Assembly: GCA_902834555.1 (NCBI GenBank)
Contig: CADFJN010000002.1
Location: 1-64,000 of the forward strand
Source of the DNA: Atopobiaceae bacterium
GTDB lineage: Bacteria > Actinomycetota > Coriobacteriia > Coriobacteriales > Atopobiaceae
DNA: 64,000 bases
Reading direction: 5' to 3'
Below, one piece after another: positions 1 through 9,900 of the stretch; position 1 is the first letter of the stretch; the number at the start of each line of letters is the position of its first letter. Below the pieces are notes generated by a model. That model was not told the origin of the DNA. It did no database searches and worked only from the letters and a program-made list of their open reading frames with translations. The translations under genes and the position numbers were made by a program.

Positions 1-87
1 GGCGCAGGCTGGGGCTTGCGGGGTAGGATGGTCCAAGAAAACGTCCGCATCCCCATCAACCCTAAAATGCAAGATTCCCGTACTCAT
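1..87 (-). CDS. Partial unknown protein (5' end only)
   Basis: The reading frame begins with ATG at 87 on the minus strand and runs off the left edge, giving 29 codons that start MSTGILHFRVDGDADVFLDH. A good ribosome site (GAAGGAGAG) lies seven or eight bases before the ATG. It follows the MBL-fold gene by 53 bases on the same strand, so the two are probably co-transcribed. Too little is visible to name a family. The start is well supported; the function is unknown. Confidence 0.6.
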   Translation of the reverse strand, partial: MSTGILHFRVDGDADVFLDHPTPQAPACA

Positions 88-140
88 CTTTCTCTCCTTC
101 GCGTTCTCTTCGGACTGCACCAATGGCCTCGTGATGTCTT

Positions 141-986
141 CTAGCGGATATTGTCAGGACGATAAAGCAGGTTGCCCTCACGCCCATCAAGTCGGCGGCC
201 AGTTACCGAATCTGTAGCTGCTGCACGCAGGCACGGTGAGCCATTGTGCTCAGCAGCTTCTGCGTCATCTGTACCTGCAAGAATGCGCTGACAGAGTTCA
301 ATGTTGTCGTCAAGCACCTGTTTTGTGGAGACGCATGTGCCATGCTGGCGAAGCACCACGTTGTAGCGGTTTTCCTGGCTCTTGAGCCCAAGGAGGCTCT
401 CACGGTAGCGCTCAATAGTTGTGGAATGCGGCAGCATAAGCAGGGTGCCCACGCCGCAGGCGTCACCAAAGATGGCAATCATCTCTTCTACGACCAGTGG
501 GACCATCATTCCAGGGGTATGACCTGGTACAGAAATCATCTCAACGGTTACGTCACCAAGATCAAAAGTGTCGCCTCCAGAGAGCGGGCGCATAACCGAG
601 AGATCGCAGCCCACGTAATCGTCAGGCGTTGCATTTGCGAAGTCTGAATAGCCACGATCCGGTAGTACGGAGAGGCGACGTTCAATTGAGCAAAACTCCT
701 CATAAATGTCGTTGTCCAAGGGGCTCATGTAGCAATGGTCAAACTGCGCAGCCCCAGCCGCGTGATCGATATGCCCGTGAGTAATCACTACATCCAGGGG
801 CTTATCACCAAGGATGCTGTGGATGTATCCAGCTAAATCCCCCACGCCATATCCTGTGTCGACAAGCAGGGCACGCTCCGAGCCCTCTATTAAGTACATG
901 CAGACATCCCCGTTGCCCCTAATGCGACGGATGTGCCCGGTTATCTCTTCCAGCCAAAAATTGACCATCATCTCTCCCAACGTCAT
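141..986 (-). CDS. MBL-fold metallo-hydrolase
   Basis: Metallo-beta-lactamase-fold hydrolase of about 281 residues, presumably cytoplasmic since no signal peptide is visible. The zinc-binding signature HGHIDH sits near residues 70-75, followed by a VPGHTPG histidine near 150, FGDACG near 170 and a QHG near 210, so the binuclear metal site appears complete. The frame is open to 1037, but AAGGGGTGAGG lies just upstream of the ATG at 986, so I prefer that start; an ATG-ATG pair at 971/968 is a second option. The substrate cannot be told. It is divergent from an RpiR-type regulator and shares a repeat-rich promoter with it, which suggests control by that regulator. Confidence 0.8.
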   Translation of the reverse strand: MTLGEMMVNFWLEEITGHIRRIRGNGDVCMYLIEGSERALLVDTGYGVGDLAGYIHSILGDKPLDVVITHGHIDHAAGAAQFDHCYMSPLDNDIYEEFCSIERRLSVLPDRGYSDFANATPDDYVGCDLSVMRPLSGGDTFDLGDVTVEMISVPGHTPGMMVPLVVEEMIAIFGDACGVGTLLMLPHSTTIERYRESLLGLKSQENRYNVVLRQHGTCVSTKQVLDDNIELCQRILAGTDDAEAAEHNGSPCLRAAATDSVTGRRLDGREGNLLYRPDNIR

Positions 987-1061
987 TTGGTCGAGCCTCA
1001 CCCCTTGCGATAGCCCGTCCAACTGGTGTGGCTCCATCTGCTGCGCACATGGTAATCACTA

Positions 1062-1249
1062 TGAATGGTCCATCCATTCATCCATCGATAAACGGTTGTT
1101 TCATTCATACATGTTTCTTCCGACATTGCGTCCCATTTTTTAGCGATATGTGACGCTACCTCGTCTTTTGCGGTAAGTTTTTATTAGGTTCCATCAAAAT
1201 GAATGTAGTTCTCGCTAGTCTAGAAATCGGTGAACGGTTCATTCATTCA
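1062..1249. promoter_or_regulatory. Divergent promoter with three copies of a 17-bp repeat
   Basis: The 314-base gap between the MBL-fold gene and the RpiR gene holds three related 17-mers on the plus strand: 1064-1080 (AATGGTCCATCCATTCA), 1091-1107 (AACGGTTGTTTCATTCA) and 1233-1249 (AACGGTTCATTCATTCA). The first also lies inside a perfect inverted repeat, TGAATGG / CCATTCA at 1062-1068 and 1074-1080. A weaker half-match (TATCCATTCA) occurs at 2072-2081, upstream of the amidohydrolase. The position between divergent genes, one of them a regulator, fits an operator for that regulator; this is inference. Confidence 0.55.
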
Positions 1250-1300
1250 CGAATGCACTGGCTGAAACGCATACGGAAAGACACAACAATGGGAGGACTC

Positions 1301-2068
1301 ATGGACGCTCTTTCGATCATCGAACTCCACAAGGAGAGCTACACTGCTCGTGAACTTGAAGTCTACGAAGCTGTGAAATCACACCCAGAGGACGTACTCG
1401 GCAGCACTGCTACAGAGTTCTCCGCTGCACACGGGTTCTCTCAGAGCGCAGTTAGCAGATTTTGCAAGCGTGCGGGCTTCGAGGGATACGGCGAGTTCCG
1501 TATGGCAATGAATCAGGCTGTATACAGTCGGGGGCTGGAAAACCTCGCTACAGGTGAGATGAGCTTTTCGACGGACATCGGCGGACTGTGTCGTCTCATT
1601 GAAGAATCCGTAAGCAATGAGGAACTCGACCTACTGGTCTCTAGGATTTGCGCTGCAGAGCACATTTTCCTGCTCGGCAAGGGCGCAAGCAGCATCGCTG
1701 CCCGTGCACTCGCTCTGGTTCTGCTTCTTAGGTCACTTCCGGCAACACTTGTCGAGACGGGCTGGGAGGAAGAGTATCTCCACCGCGCGTCTTCCAAAGA
1801 TGTCTACATCATCTTCTCCGCAAAGAATCCCTCGTATAAGGGGTTCCTGTCTACAGTTGTTGGTCTTCGGGCTGATAGCAAACCTTTCGTAAGTCTGATA
1901 AGCCTCACCGACCATCACCCTCTGCGGGGCTATGTGGACCAGTGCCTAGTGCTGCCTAGAAATCCGCCTGCAGGCGGAGCCTACCTCGACTCGTTCCTCT
2001 CGGCCACGCTCTTCTCAGAACTGATTGCTGACGAGCTCCGTGCCCAGCATCCAGCTTCTTTTCGCTAG
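1301..2068 (+). CDS. MurR/RpiR-family transcriptional regulator
   Basis: Regulator of about 255 residues with an N-terminal RpiR helix-turn-helix (about residues 1-80; the segment FSQSAVSRFCKRAGFEGYGEF is typical of the family's recognition region) and a C-terminal SIS sugar-phosphate-binding domain (about 110-240; note LLGKGASS). The family senses phosphosugars or related metabolites. The start at 1301 is set by GGGAGGACTC directly before the ATG; an in-frame start at 1199 would include repeat DNA and has no comparable site. It is divergent from the MBL-fold gene and upstream of an amidohydrolase on the same strand, so it probably controls one or both through the 17-bp repeats. Confidence 0.85.
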   Translation: MDALSIIELHKESYTARELEVYEAVKSHPEDVLGSTATEFSAAHGFSQSAVSRFCKRAGFEGYGEFRMAMNQAVYSRGLENLATGEMSFSTDIGGLCRLIEESVSNEELDLLVSRICAAEHIFLLGKGASSIAARALALVLLLRSLPATLVETGWEEEYLHRASSKDVYIIFSAKNPSYKGFLSTVVGLRADSKPFVSLISLTDHHPLRGYVDQCLVLPRNPPAGGAYLDSFLSATLFSELIADELRAQHPASFR

Positions 2069-2255
2069 CGCTATCCATTCACGCATTAATACTTCATCGG
2101 TTGGGACGATGGTCGCAATAACCCGCCAAAGACACACTGGTGTCGATTTTGGAGCGGAATGGATGTTGCGTCAGGTGACCTCTAGTACCGGACGGCACAG
2201 TCAGCAATTATCCCTACGATAGTACCAGCAAGCCACTCGAAAGGCGGAACGCCTC

Positions 2256-3233
2256 ATGATTGACATCCACGGCCACATCCTGACGAAGGGTTATCTCAAT
2301 CTCCTGGAAGCCCATGGCACAACCCGCGAGGACGGCTTTCCGCTTCCCGCCTGGAGCGAGATTGACGCTCTCGCCTTTCTTGACGATGCGAGAATCCGCT
2401 ACCAGGTCTTGTCCCTCTCCTCGCCGCACCCCTACTTTGGCGATGCGGAAGAGTCGGCGGCCTTTTGTCGAGCCTTCAATGACGAGACCGCCCGCGTGGT
2501 CGCACGCCATCCCAACCGCTTTGGCTTCTGCGCCGTCGTACCCCTGCCAGACGTCGATGCCGCCATCGCCGAAGCTACTCGCGCAATCGGGGACCTCGAC
2601 GCCCTGGGCGTCAAGCTTGCCAGCAACAGCCGCGGGCTCTACCTCGGTGACGAGCGCCTCGACCCGCTCTTCTACCGCCTCGAGTCCCTCGCGGAGGGAC
2701 GAGGCCACGACGTTGTCTGTCTCATCCACCCGAGCCGTCCCGAGCCAATCGCAGAAGGGGTGTTCAGCGCTGGCCCCACGCCGCTCTACGAGTTCCTTGC
2801 CGACACAACACGTGCCGTGCTCAACATGATTGCCCACAACGTGCCCCGCCGGTTCCCGCACGCGCAGATCGTTGTCCCCCACTGCGGGAGCTTCCTGCCC
2901 AACGTCGTGCGCCGCATCGAGGGCGCCCAGCCCATCCTCGAAAGGGCACACATGATGAGCCACGTGGATGTGCCCGCCAACCTCGCGCGGCTCTGGTTTG
3001 ACACAGCAGGAGACCCAGTCCCTGACTTGTTGCCGTTCCTGCTCACCATCACAAGCCCGAGCCGCGTACTATTTGGCAGCGACTTCCCGTTCACACCGCA
3101 CGAGCGGGCCCTGGCAAATGCGCGGCGACTGCAGGAGTTTCTCGCCAGTGACGGGCGCGTTGCGGCACACGCGGACGACATTCTCGACAACAATGCCCGA
3201 AAGCTGTTGGAGGCAGCGGGCGCTCGCCTTTGA
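2256..3233 (+). CDS. Metal-dependent amidohydrolase (ACMSD-like)
   Basis: TIM-barrel amidohydrolase of 325 residues resembling the 2-amino-3-carboxymuconate-6-semialdehyde decarboxylase-like branch of the superfamily. The N-terminal HGH metal ligands are at residues 5-7 (MIDIHGH), a further histidine lies in VPHCGSFLP near 210, and the FGSDFPF aspartate near 272 is the usual catalytic or metal-binding residue. Members hydrolyse or decarboxylate small cyclic or aromatic acids; the substrate here is unknown. AAGGCGG lies about ten bases before the start. It follows the RpiR gene by 187 bases that hold only a half-copy of the upstream repeat. Confidence 0.8.
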   Translation: MIDIHGHILTKGYLNLLEAHGTTREDGFPLPAWSEIDALAFLDDARIRYQVLSLSSPHPYFGDAEESAAFCRAFNDETARVVARHPNRFGFCAVVPLPDVDAAIAEATRAIGDLDALGVKLASNSRGLYLGDERLDPLFYRLESLAEGRGHDVVCLIHPSRPEPIAEGVFSAGPTPLYEFLADTTRAVLNMIAHNVPRRFPHAQIVVPHCGSFLPNVVRRIEGAQPILERAHMMSHVDVPANLARLWFDTAGDPVPDLLPFLLTITSPSRVLFGSDFPFTPHERALANARRLQEFLASDGRVAAHADDILDNNARKLLEAAGARL

Positions 3234-3302
3234 TGCGGGCGGAGCGTACCGCGTCGCCTGCTGCCGCGTGGGCTTAGGCACCATTTTCTGGCCCCCTCCG
3301 CA

Positions 3303-3381
3303 GAGAATAGCTCCATTTCTTAAACAGCCGCCACGTTTGCCCAGTTGCCGCTCATCGATTTTAAGAAATGGAGCTAAACTC
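3303..3381. repeat. Long inverted repeat, hairpin family copy A
   Basis: Perfect 17-bp arms (TAGCTCCATTTCTTAAA at 3308-3324 and its complement at 3360-3376) enclose a 35-base loop containing TTTGCCCAGTT (3336-3346). Nearly the same stem and loop length recur at 27.3 kb, and the loop motif recurs at 50.75 and 50.88 kb. It lies in the 542-base convergent gap between the amidohydrolase and the AEC transporter. The rest of that gap (3234-3775) holds only a small TTATC/GATAA hairpin at 3483-3500 and a GACCTGCGG motif near 3510 also found in other copies; I see no gene. Confidence 0.75.
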
Positions 3382-3775
3382 CAACAAACGCGCGCAGGAA
3401 TGCGAGACGAGAAGGTCACGGCAACTCAAATCTCAATATCAGAGTTCCGGTTGGCAGCAGTTTTCGTACAATTCCTTATGTGTTATCTCAACAGTGATAA
3501 TTTGCTGACCTGCGGTTTAACAAACTTCAAACCAGTTACTACTCGAGGGGTCCTCGGAAAACCGTAGCCCAACCGTAAAACTCTGCCATGCAGAGCAGCA
3601 TCAGTGCCGCTATTCCGCACGCACTCCCGTTCTTCAGCGGTGTTTCTTCAGCGGTATTTGAGACTCGCCGCATCCGTGACCTGCACAAACGCGACGAGAG
3701 ATTCACAGATGCCGGAAAAGAACATAGGACGACGAGGTAAACGCAGCCGGCGAAGGACGCGCGGAAGCCAAGGTC

Positions 3776-4687
3776 CTACCACGCCAGCTGCGCCAAGCCC
3801 ACCACCAGGGGAATCGAGACCACCGAGAGCAGCACCGAAACCACGACGGTCTCCACCGCATAGACGTAGTCGGAGTCATGGAGCTGCGCGTACACCGCCA
3901 CGTTGAGGCCAACCGGGCACGCCTGTGCAATCAGAATCGCAAGCTTCATGTCGAGCATCGAAGCGGGAAGCAGGCTCAGCAGCGCCAGCGTGGCAAGTGG
4001 CGTCAGCAACAGGCGCGCCAGGGCAACCTTGTAGAGCCCCACGCGATGAATCATGTCCGCCGGATGAGATTGCGCCAGGTAAACCCCTATGGCAAACATC
4101 GCCAGCGGCGTGTTAAGCGCCGAGACGTAATCCAGGCAGCTCGTCACCACGCCGGGAAGCTGCAGCTGGGTCGCAAAGAGCACGAGGCCAATGAGCGCCG
4201 CCGCCATGAACGGCGAGCGCACCAGGGAACGCAGAGACACCCTCCCCCGCTCGCCTGTGAGCAGCGAGACACCATAGGTCCACTGCCCCAGATTCATGAA
4301 CGCGATGTAAGCAGTCATGTAAAACACGGGGCCCTGCCCCAGAATCGAAACGACCAGCGGAATCCCAAAGAAGCTGGGGTTTGAGAAGGTCGCCGCAAAG
4401 TTGCCAATGGCGTCATCGCGAAGGACGAGACGTGCGACAAGCGCGGAGACGAGAAGTGCAGCAAACCCCATGAGCGCGGAGAGCCCCAGCGCAAGGACGT
4501 TTTCCGACGTGCGCTCGACCATGAGTCCCTTCACGATGACGCAAGGAAGCGAGAGGTACACGAGGATGTTTCCGAGGGTGCGGTTACCCTCCATCGTGAT
4601 CTTGCCGGTGCGAAACATCGCAAACCCCACACCCACCAGCATAAACATGACAACTATCTGCAGGGCAAGCGTGGCTGGCATGGACAT
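3776..4687 (-). CDS. AEC-family (auxin efflux carrier-type) permease
   Basis: Integral membrane protein of 303 residues with about ten hydrophobic segments spanning the length, matching the AEC family of secondary transporters, which move organic acids such as malate or malonate in bacteria. The N-terminal half carries the family-like FRTGKI and LVYLSLPCVIVKGL segments. The start at 4687 is supported by GGAGGTACCTCGAC before the ATG. It lies 84 bases downstream of the histidine kinase gene on the same strand and may be the target or terminal gene of that two-component operon. Substrate unknown. Confidence 0.85.
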   Translation of the reverse strand: MSMPATLALQIVVMFMLVGVGFAMFRTGKITMEGNRTLGNILVYLSLPCVIVKGLMVERTSENVLALGLSALMGFAALLVSALVARLVLRDDAIGNFAATFSNPSFFGIPLVVSILGQGPVFYMTAYIAFMNLGQWTYGVSLLTGERGRVSLRSLVRSPFMAAALIGLVLFATQLQLPGVVTSCLDYVSALNTPLAMFAIGVYLAQSHPADMIHRVGLYKVALARLLLTPLATLALLSLLPASMLDMKLAILIAQACPVGLNVAVYAQLHDSDYVYAVETVVVSVLLSVVSIPLVVGLAQLAW

Positions 4688-4722
4688 GTCGAGGTACCTC
4701 CGGGTAGGATGCCGTTGACGTT

Positions 4723-4738
4723 ACGGGGTTAGCCCCGT
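4723..4738. other. Short perfect hairpin between kinase and AEC genes
   Basis: ACGGGG-TTAG-CCCCGT forms a six-pair stem with a four-base loop in the short gap between the histidine kinase stop and the AEC start. There is no following T-run on the minus strand, so it may attenuate or process the transcript rather than end it. Confidence 0.4.
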
Positions 4739-4771
4739 GCAACCATAGCACCGGGGGACGGGCAGACGCCA

Positions 4772-6094
4772 TTACGCTGTCGGGAGTTCCGGTTGGGGCA
4801 CCGCCACATCAAGAAGGAAGAGGTCATCTCGCGTACTTGCAACAAGGGTACCGCCATATCGCTGCGCCGTGCGCTCCATCGAGCGCATGCCAAAACCGTG
4901 ATTGGCATCGTCGTCCTTGGTCGACTTTGGCAGTCCGCCAACAAACTCGAGCGATCCCACAAAGTAGTTCTCGACGTGAAGCGAAGCCATGCCCATATCG
5001 CTTCTCAGCACCAACGCAATCCTGCGCTTCTCGGGATTGGGAACCTCCCCCACCGCCTCTATGGCGTTCTCTAGAGCGTTACCAAAGAGGGAGTAGATTT
5101 CGGTGGGCTGCATGAACGAGATGGCAGAGCCGTCGGCCATGCAGGAAAGCGTAATGCCTCGCCTCTCGCACACAAGGGACTTCTCGCTCAAGATCACATC
5201 CAGGGCGTCGTTTCCTGTGCTCACCGTAGAGTCGTAAACGCGCACCTCCTTGGCAATGTCATCAAAGATGAGAGGATCTACCACAACCGTGCCAAGGCCG
5301 TCAGCCATGTGGCGAATCTGATGCCTAATGTCATGGCACTTCACGTTGATCGACTCGACTGTCTCCTTCGAGAGACGGTACTGGCGACGCTCGTCGTGCA
5401 AGAGCTGCTGGCTCTCTGCCATCTCCGTCTTGAGGCGTGTCTTGTAGAGCATCTGATACTCGGCAAAGAGGACAAAGGCACAGACAAGAGCGTGCACAAT
5501 TCTCAGCGTGATAAACGTCGGGAAGTCAATGCCCGCCACATAGATCGACTTAATGCAAACGTCCAAGCCAATGACAGCAAAAATCACCACCAGCACCATG
5601 AAGAGCATACCGTGGTCTTCCTCAACAACAAGCCCGTTCCTATTCATTCGGCGAACCATCACAAGGTAGATGGCCATGTAAACAAGCGCGTACTCGACAA
5701 GGTTCGTAATGACGTAGAAGACATACTCCGACGGCACCCATCCGCCAACTCGGTTAATAAACCCCATTACACCCGAGGCAAGGTTCTGCGTAGCGTATCC
5801 CGCAGTTGCACAGAAGAGGGCAGTCCAAGTAGTTGCCTCATGACAAAGCCCGACAATCGCACTGCAGAGCACAAGGGCCACCGCATACAGCACAATAAGT
5901 CCAAAGAGATGGGAGGCGCCAGGCGATGCAATCCCGTCCATGAACGTCCCGATAACAAGCGCAAGAGCAATGGTCGCAATCGCAACTCGCGTCGCATAGG
6001 CACCCCGACGAGGCAGGCCGCTAGCAAACAACAGCGTTGCTGCCACAAGCTCAGCTGCCGTAAGCAGGGAATTGACGATGGTCTCCACATCCAT
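4772..6094 (-). CDS. AgrC-like sensor histidine kinase (GHKL)
   Basis: Membrane sensor kinase of about 440 residues. Roughly six hydrophobic segments fill residues 1-215; a short helical linker follows, then the phospho-acceptor motif CHDIRHQIRH (His near 254) and a GHKL ATPase domain with NALENAIEAV near 350 and a glycine-rich GFGMRSMERT loop near 405. This is the layout of the peptide- or nutrient-sensing AgrC/ComD-type kinases that pair with LytTR regulators. The ATG at 6094 overlaps the stop of the regulator (TGATG), indicating translational coupling; an open frame extends to 6148 but would overlap that gene. No agrB/agrD-like signal genes are nearby. Confidence 0.85.
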   Translation of the reverse strand: MDVETIVNSLLTAAELVAATLLFASGLPRRGAYATRVAIATIALALVIGTFMDGIASPGASHLFGLIVLYAVALVLCSAIVGLCHEATTWTALFCATAGYATQNLASGVMGFINRVGGWVPSEYVFYVITNLVEYALVYMAIYLVMVRRMNRNGLVVEEDHGMLFMVLVVIFAVIGLDVCIKSIYVAGIDFPTFITLRIVHALVCAFVLFAEYQMLYKTRLKTEMAESQQLLHDERRQYRLSKETVESINVKCHDIRHQIRHMADGLGTVVVDPLIFDDIAKEVRVYDSTVSTGNDALDVILSEKSLVCERRGITLSCMADGSAISFMQPTEIYSLFGNALENAIEAVGEVPNPEKRRIALVLRSDMGMASLHVENYFVGSLEFVGGLPKSTKDDDANHGFGMRSMERTAQRYGGTLVASTRDDLFLLDVAVPQPELPTA

Positions 6095-6807
6095 CAGATG
6101 GTCCTTCCCATGTACTGGGCTATACGGTTGAGACAGTCGCGCTTGCACCGGCGACTAAAGAAGAGCGTGTCCCCTCCCGACAGCGTCAGGCTGCTGCCGG
6201 CAACACGCACCACGTGCATCATGTTGACGAGCTGACCTTGCGAAACGCGAATGAAGGGCTTGTCAGCAAGGCTCTCTGCCAGGCGCCCAAGGCTATCCCG
6301 AACGCGAATTGGGCTGGCGCCCGAAGAAAAGTGGTACACAAGGTCATGACCGCTGGTCTCGACATACTCGATGTCCGAGACGGGAAAGAGGTACATCCCC
6401 GACTGCGTCCGAATGGTAATTGACTCTCCCACATTGCGCGAGATGACTCGCCTTACCTTATCGAGACACATCGCCATGTCGTAGAAGCGCACGGGTTTGA
6501 CGATAAAACCAGCGGCATCGACCTCGTAGCCTTTGACGGCATACTGCGCGAGACTCGTCACAAAGACAATCTGCGTGGTGGTATCGCAGCGGCGCATCTG
6601 GGCGACCGCGTCCATGCCGTTCATCCCCGGTAGGTCGATGTCCATGAACACCACGTCAACGTCATAGGGGGCGTCGAGAAACGCCTCGGCGGTCCCGTAG
6701 TGCACGCATGACGTCTCGACGTTGCGATCGAGGCCATAGCGAGCGAGCTGCTCTTCAAGCAGACGCTCCTCATCCTCATCGTTCTCTACGCTCGCTGCCC
6801 TGATCAT
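6094..6807 (-). CDS. LytTR-family response regulator
   Basis: Response regulator of about 237 residues: a receiver domain (about 1-120) with the phospho-acceptor Asp near 56 in FMDIDLPGMNG and a conserved Lys in FIVKPV, followed by a LytTR DNA-binding domain (about 135-235) with YVETSGHDLVYHF. The frame is open to 6903, but the ATG at 6807 is preceded by GGAGGTTGGGGGAC and begins like a normal receiver (MIRAASVENDEDE), so I use it. It is first in a minus-strand operon with the kinase and probably the AEC transporter, and is divergent from a GH3 glycosidase 188 bases away that it may regulate. Confidence 0.88.
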   Translation of the reverse strand: MIRAASVENDEDEERLLEEQLARYGLDRNVETSCVHYGTAEAFLDAPYDVDVVFMDIDLPGMNGMDAVAQMRRCDTTTQIVFVTSLAQYAVKGYEVDAAGFIVKPVRFYDMAMCLDKVRRVISRNVGESITIRTQSGMYLFPVSDIEYVETSGHDLVYHFSSGASPIRVRDSLGRLAESLADKPFIRVSQGQLVNMMHVVRVAGSSLTLSGGDTLFFSRRCKRDCLNRIAQYMGRTI

Positions 6808-6994
6808 GTCCCCCAACCTCCCCAAACGATTATCCCATGCGACCGCGGCAGACGAGCGGCGAGCTTCACCCGAAACTGCCATCTGGAGAACCGAATCCGC
6901 CATGCCCCCTTTCTGGCCACATTACCCGGGCCTTACGATGCGCGCGACAAGCCCCCAGTGGGCAAGGGGAAATGGAAGGCGAGAAGGGAAGGAC

Positions 6995-9900
6995 ATGGGT
7001 ACCATCTCACGCAGGCAATTCGTGAAGGGCGCTGCCGGCATTACGTCGACCGTGTTTGCGACAACGTGCGTAGGCGCACCAGTCGCGGAGTCCTATCGCG
7101 GAAGGATCAACACCGCTCTGGGCATCGACACCACAAGCGTGACGTCAAGCGGGTCGGGCGGTGACACCACCTACTACAAGAGCGACTACGGCACCGACAT
7201 CTACGATGCCACAGCACTTCAGAAACTCGAGGATGACTGCGCCGCTGCCGCCATCGAGGAGGTCGAGGGCGGGGTCGTCCTGCTCAAGAACGAGAACGGA
7301 GCTCTGCCGCTCCAGAAGGGAGCAAGCGTCACCCTCTTTGGCCAGAACTCGTTCGAGAATCCCGATGTCGACACCGCGAGCATGGGCTTTGGGTACACGG
7401 GCCCAACGTATGGTCCCTTCTACAGCTACCACACGCCCAGCGACACCAGCACGGTGAAGTGGGTCACGTACCTCTCGGCCATGCAGGAGGCATTCGACGT
7501 CAACCCCACGGTCACCGAGGCCTACCAGACAAGCGGATACGGCAGGGTGAAGGACGCCGAGAATCCCGAGGTGGGCGAAGCACCGGTGTCACTTCTCACC
7601 GATGACCTCCGCGCAAGCTGGGCCACGGAGTACAACGACGCCGCAATCTACATGATCACCCGCCAGGGTTCCGAGGACTGCGACCTGGTGCTCGAGGATT
7701 CCGAGGGCATCAGCCAGCTCGCCCTGCACCAAAACGAGAAGGACCTTCTCGCACTCCTTCAGGCCGAGAAGGCGGCAGGCACCATCAAGCGCATCATTGT
7801 GCTGGTGAACTCCAGTTGGGCCGTTGAGCTGGGTGATCTTGCCAACTACGACGTCGACGCAATCCTCTGGGTGGGAACCCCCGGCGTTGTCGGCTTCACC
7901 GGTGTTGCCAACGTGCTCGACGGCGAGGCAAACCCCTCCGGTAAGCTCGTTGACACCTACGCTAAGAACTCGCTCTCGGCCCCCGCAATCACCTATGCTC
8001 AGGCCAAGAACACGCAGAAGTGGTCGAACCTCGACGAGGTCCTCGACACCTGCAACGATACGGACAGGTTTGTCCAGAGCTACCTCATCTACGCCGAAGG
8101 CATCTACGTGGGATACAAGTACTACGAAACCCGCTACGAGGACGCAATCCTTGGCCAGGGCAACGCCACGAGCACCGCGGGGTCATCGACGGGGTCTGCC
8201 TGGAATTACACGGACGAGATAGCCTACCCATTTGGCTATGGCCTCTCGTACACAACCTTCCAGCAGACTCTGGACAGCTGCTCGTTTGACTCGACATCCG
8301 ACACGTACACCCTTTCGGTGACTGTTACAAACACCGGAAACGTTGCCGGCAGGTCGGTAGTCGAGGTCTATGCACAGACTCCCTACGGAGACTACGAAAA
8401 GCAAAACAAGGTCGAGAAGTCCGTTGTGGTGCTGGTTGGCTTTGCAAAGACCAGCGAGCTTGAGCCAGGTGCCTCCGAGACAGTGAGCGTCGAGGTTGAG
8501 CAGTACCTGCTGGCGAGCTATGACTACACAAAGGCGAAGGGCTACATCCTCTCTGCGGGCACCTATTACCTGGCAATTGGCGATGACGCACATGATGCGC
8601 TCAACAACATCCTCGCTGCCAAGGGTGCCAAAGGCATGGTTGCGGTAGACGGCTCAAGCACAAGTGGGGATTCATCGAAGGTCTACTCTTGGAGCACCTC
8701 CGATGTTGACACCAGCCGTTATGCCATGTCGCGCTACGTCGACAGCCAGCAGGTCACCAACTGCTTTGATGACGCGGACCTCAACAACCTTGGAACGGAC
8801 ACCATCACATACCTCTCGCGCAGTGACTGGGACGCCACCTTCCCCACCGAGCCCGTTGCCGTTCGCGCCACGCCGGACATGATGGAGGTGCTCGACGGCA
8901 ACTTCTACGAGACGCCTGACGACGCTCCCAGCGTGTCTGACTTCACCCAGGGTGAGGACTCCGGAATCACCTTCGTGGCAATGCGCGATGTTGACTACAA
9001 CGACGAGGAGACCTGGAACGCCTTCCTCAACCAGCTGACCGTAGAGGAGATGGTCTCCATCCTCCCCGACCAGAACGGCTCGGTTGCCATCGACTCCATC
9101 ACGATGCCCGCCTCCTACCGTGGAGACGACATGGACCAGCTTCAGCAGGTGGTCTTTAAGCTTAACGGTGAGTCTGGCTTCAACTGGCCTTGCGCAATCG
9201 TCGAGGCATCGACGTGGGACATCGACCACATTACCAAGCGCTCCAACCTCACTGGCAACGAGAGCATCTTCATGGGTCTCACTGAGATTTGGTCTGGTGG
9301 CCCAAACATTCACAGGACGCCGTTCAACGGTCGCGCGTCCGCGTACTACTCCGAGGACGGCAACCTTGACTACCTGATTGGCGAGGTTGTCTCGCGCGAG
9401 TGCCAGAAGTACGGCGTCATTCTGGGCTACAAGCACATGGTCCTCAACGACCAGGAAGCAAACCGCGAGAGCGCGGCAACCTTTGCAAATGAGCAGGCCA
9501 TCCGCGAGGAGTATCTGCGTGCGTTTGAGGGTGCCTACGCAAAGGGCGGATGCATGGGATGTATGACCGCATTCAACCGCATTGGTGTCACCTACGCCGG
9601 CAGCTGCTCGGCAACCATGCAGGACGTGATGCGCGGCGAGTGGGGGTTCAAGGGCGTCATCTGCTCCGATGCATGCGTTGGCTCCGACTACAAGACACAC
9701 TATGCAACAAACCTGGCAAACGGCCTTGACTACTGGTGCTGGGACATGGCGGGCTTTGGGCCTGGCTCTGACTCCTCCACTGCCAAGCTCAGCAACACAG
9801 TGATTGCCGAAGACATCGAGAACGGTGACGGCTATCTCCTCAAGGCGCTTCGCGATGCGACCAAGCACACGGTCTACGCCCAGGTGCGCACCAGCAACAT

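Noticed and set aside
3604..3906. Arg/Pro-rich small open frame on the plus strand
   Set aside because: It overlaps the end of the AEC transporter on the other strand and has no ribosome site; composition is a GC artefact.
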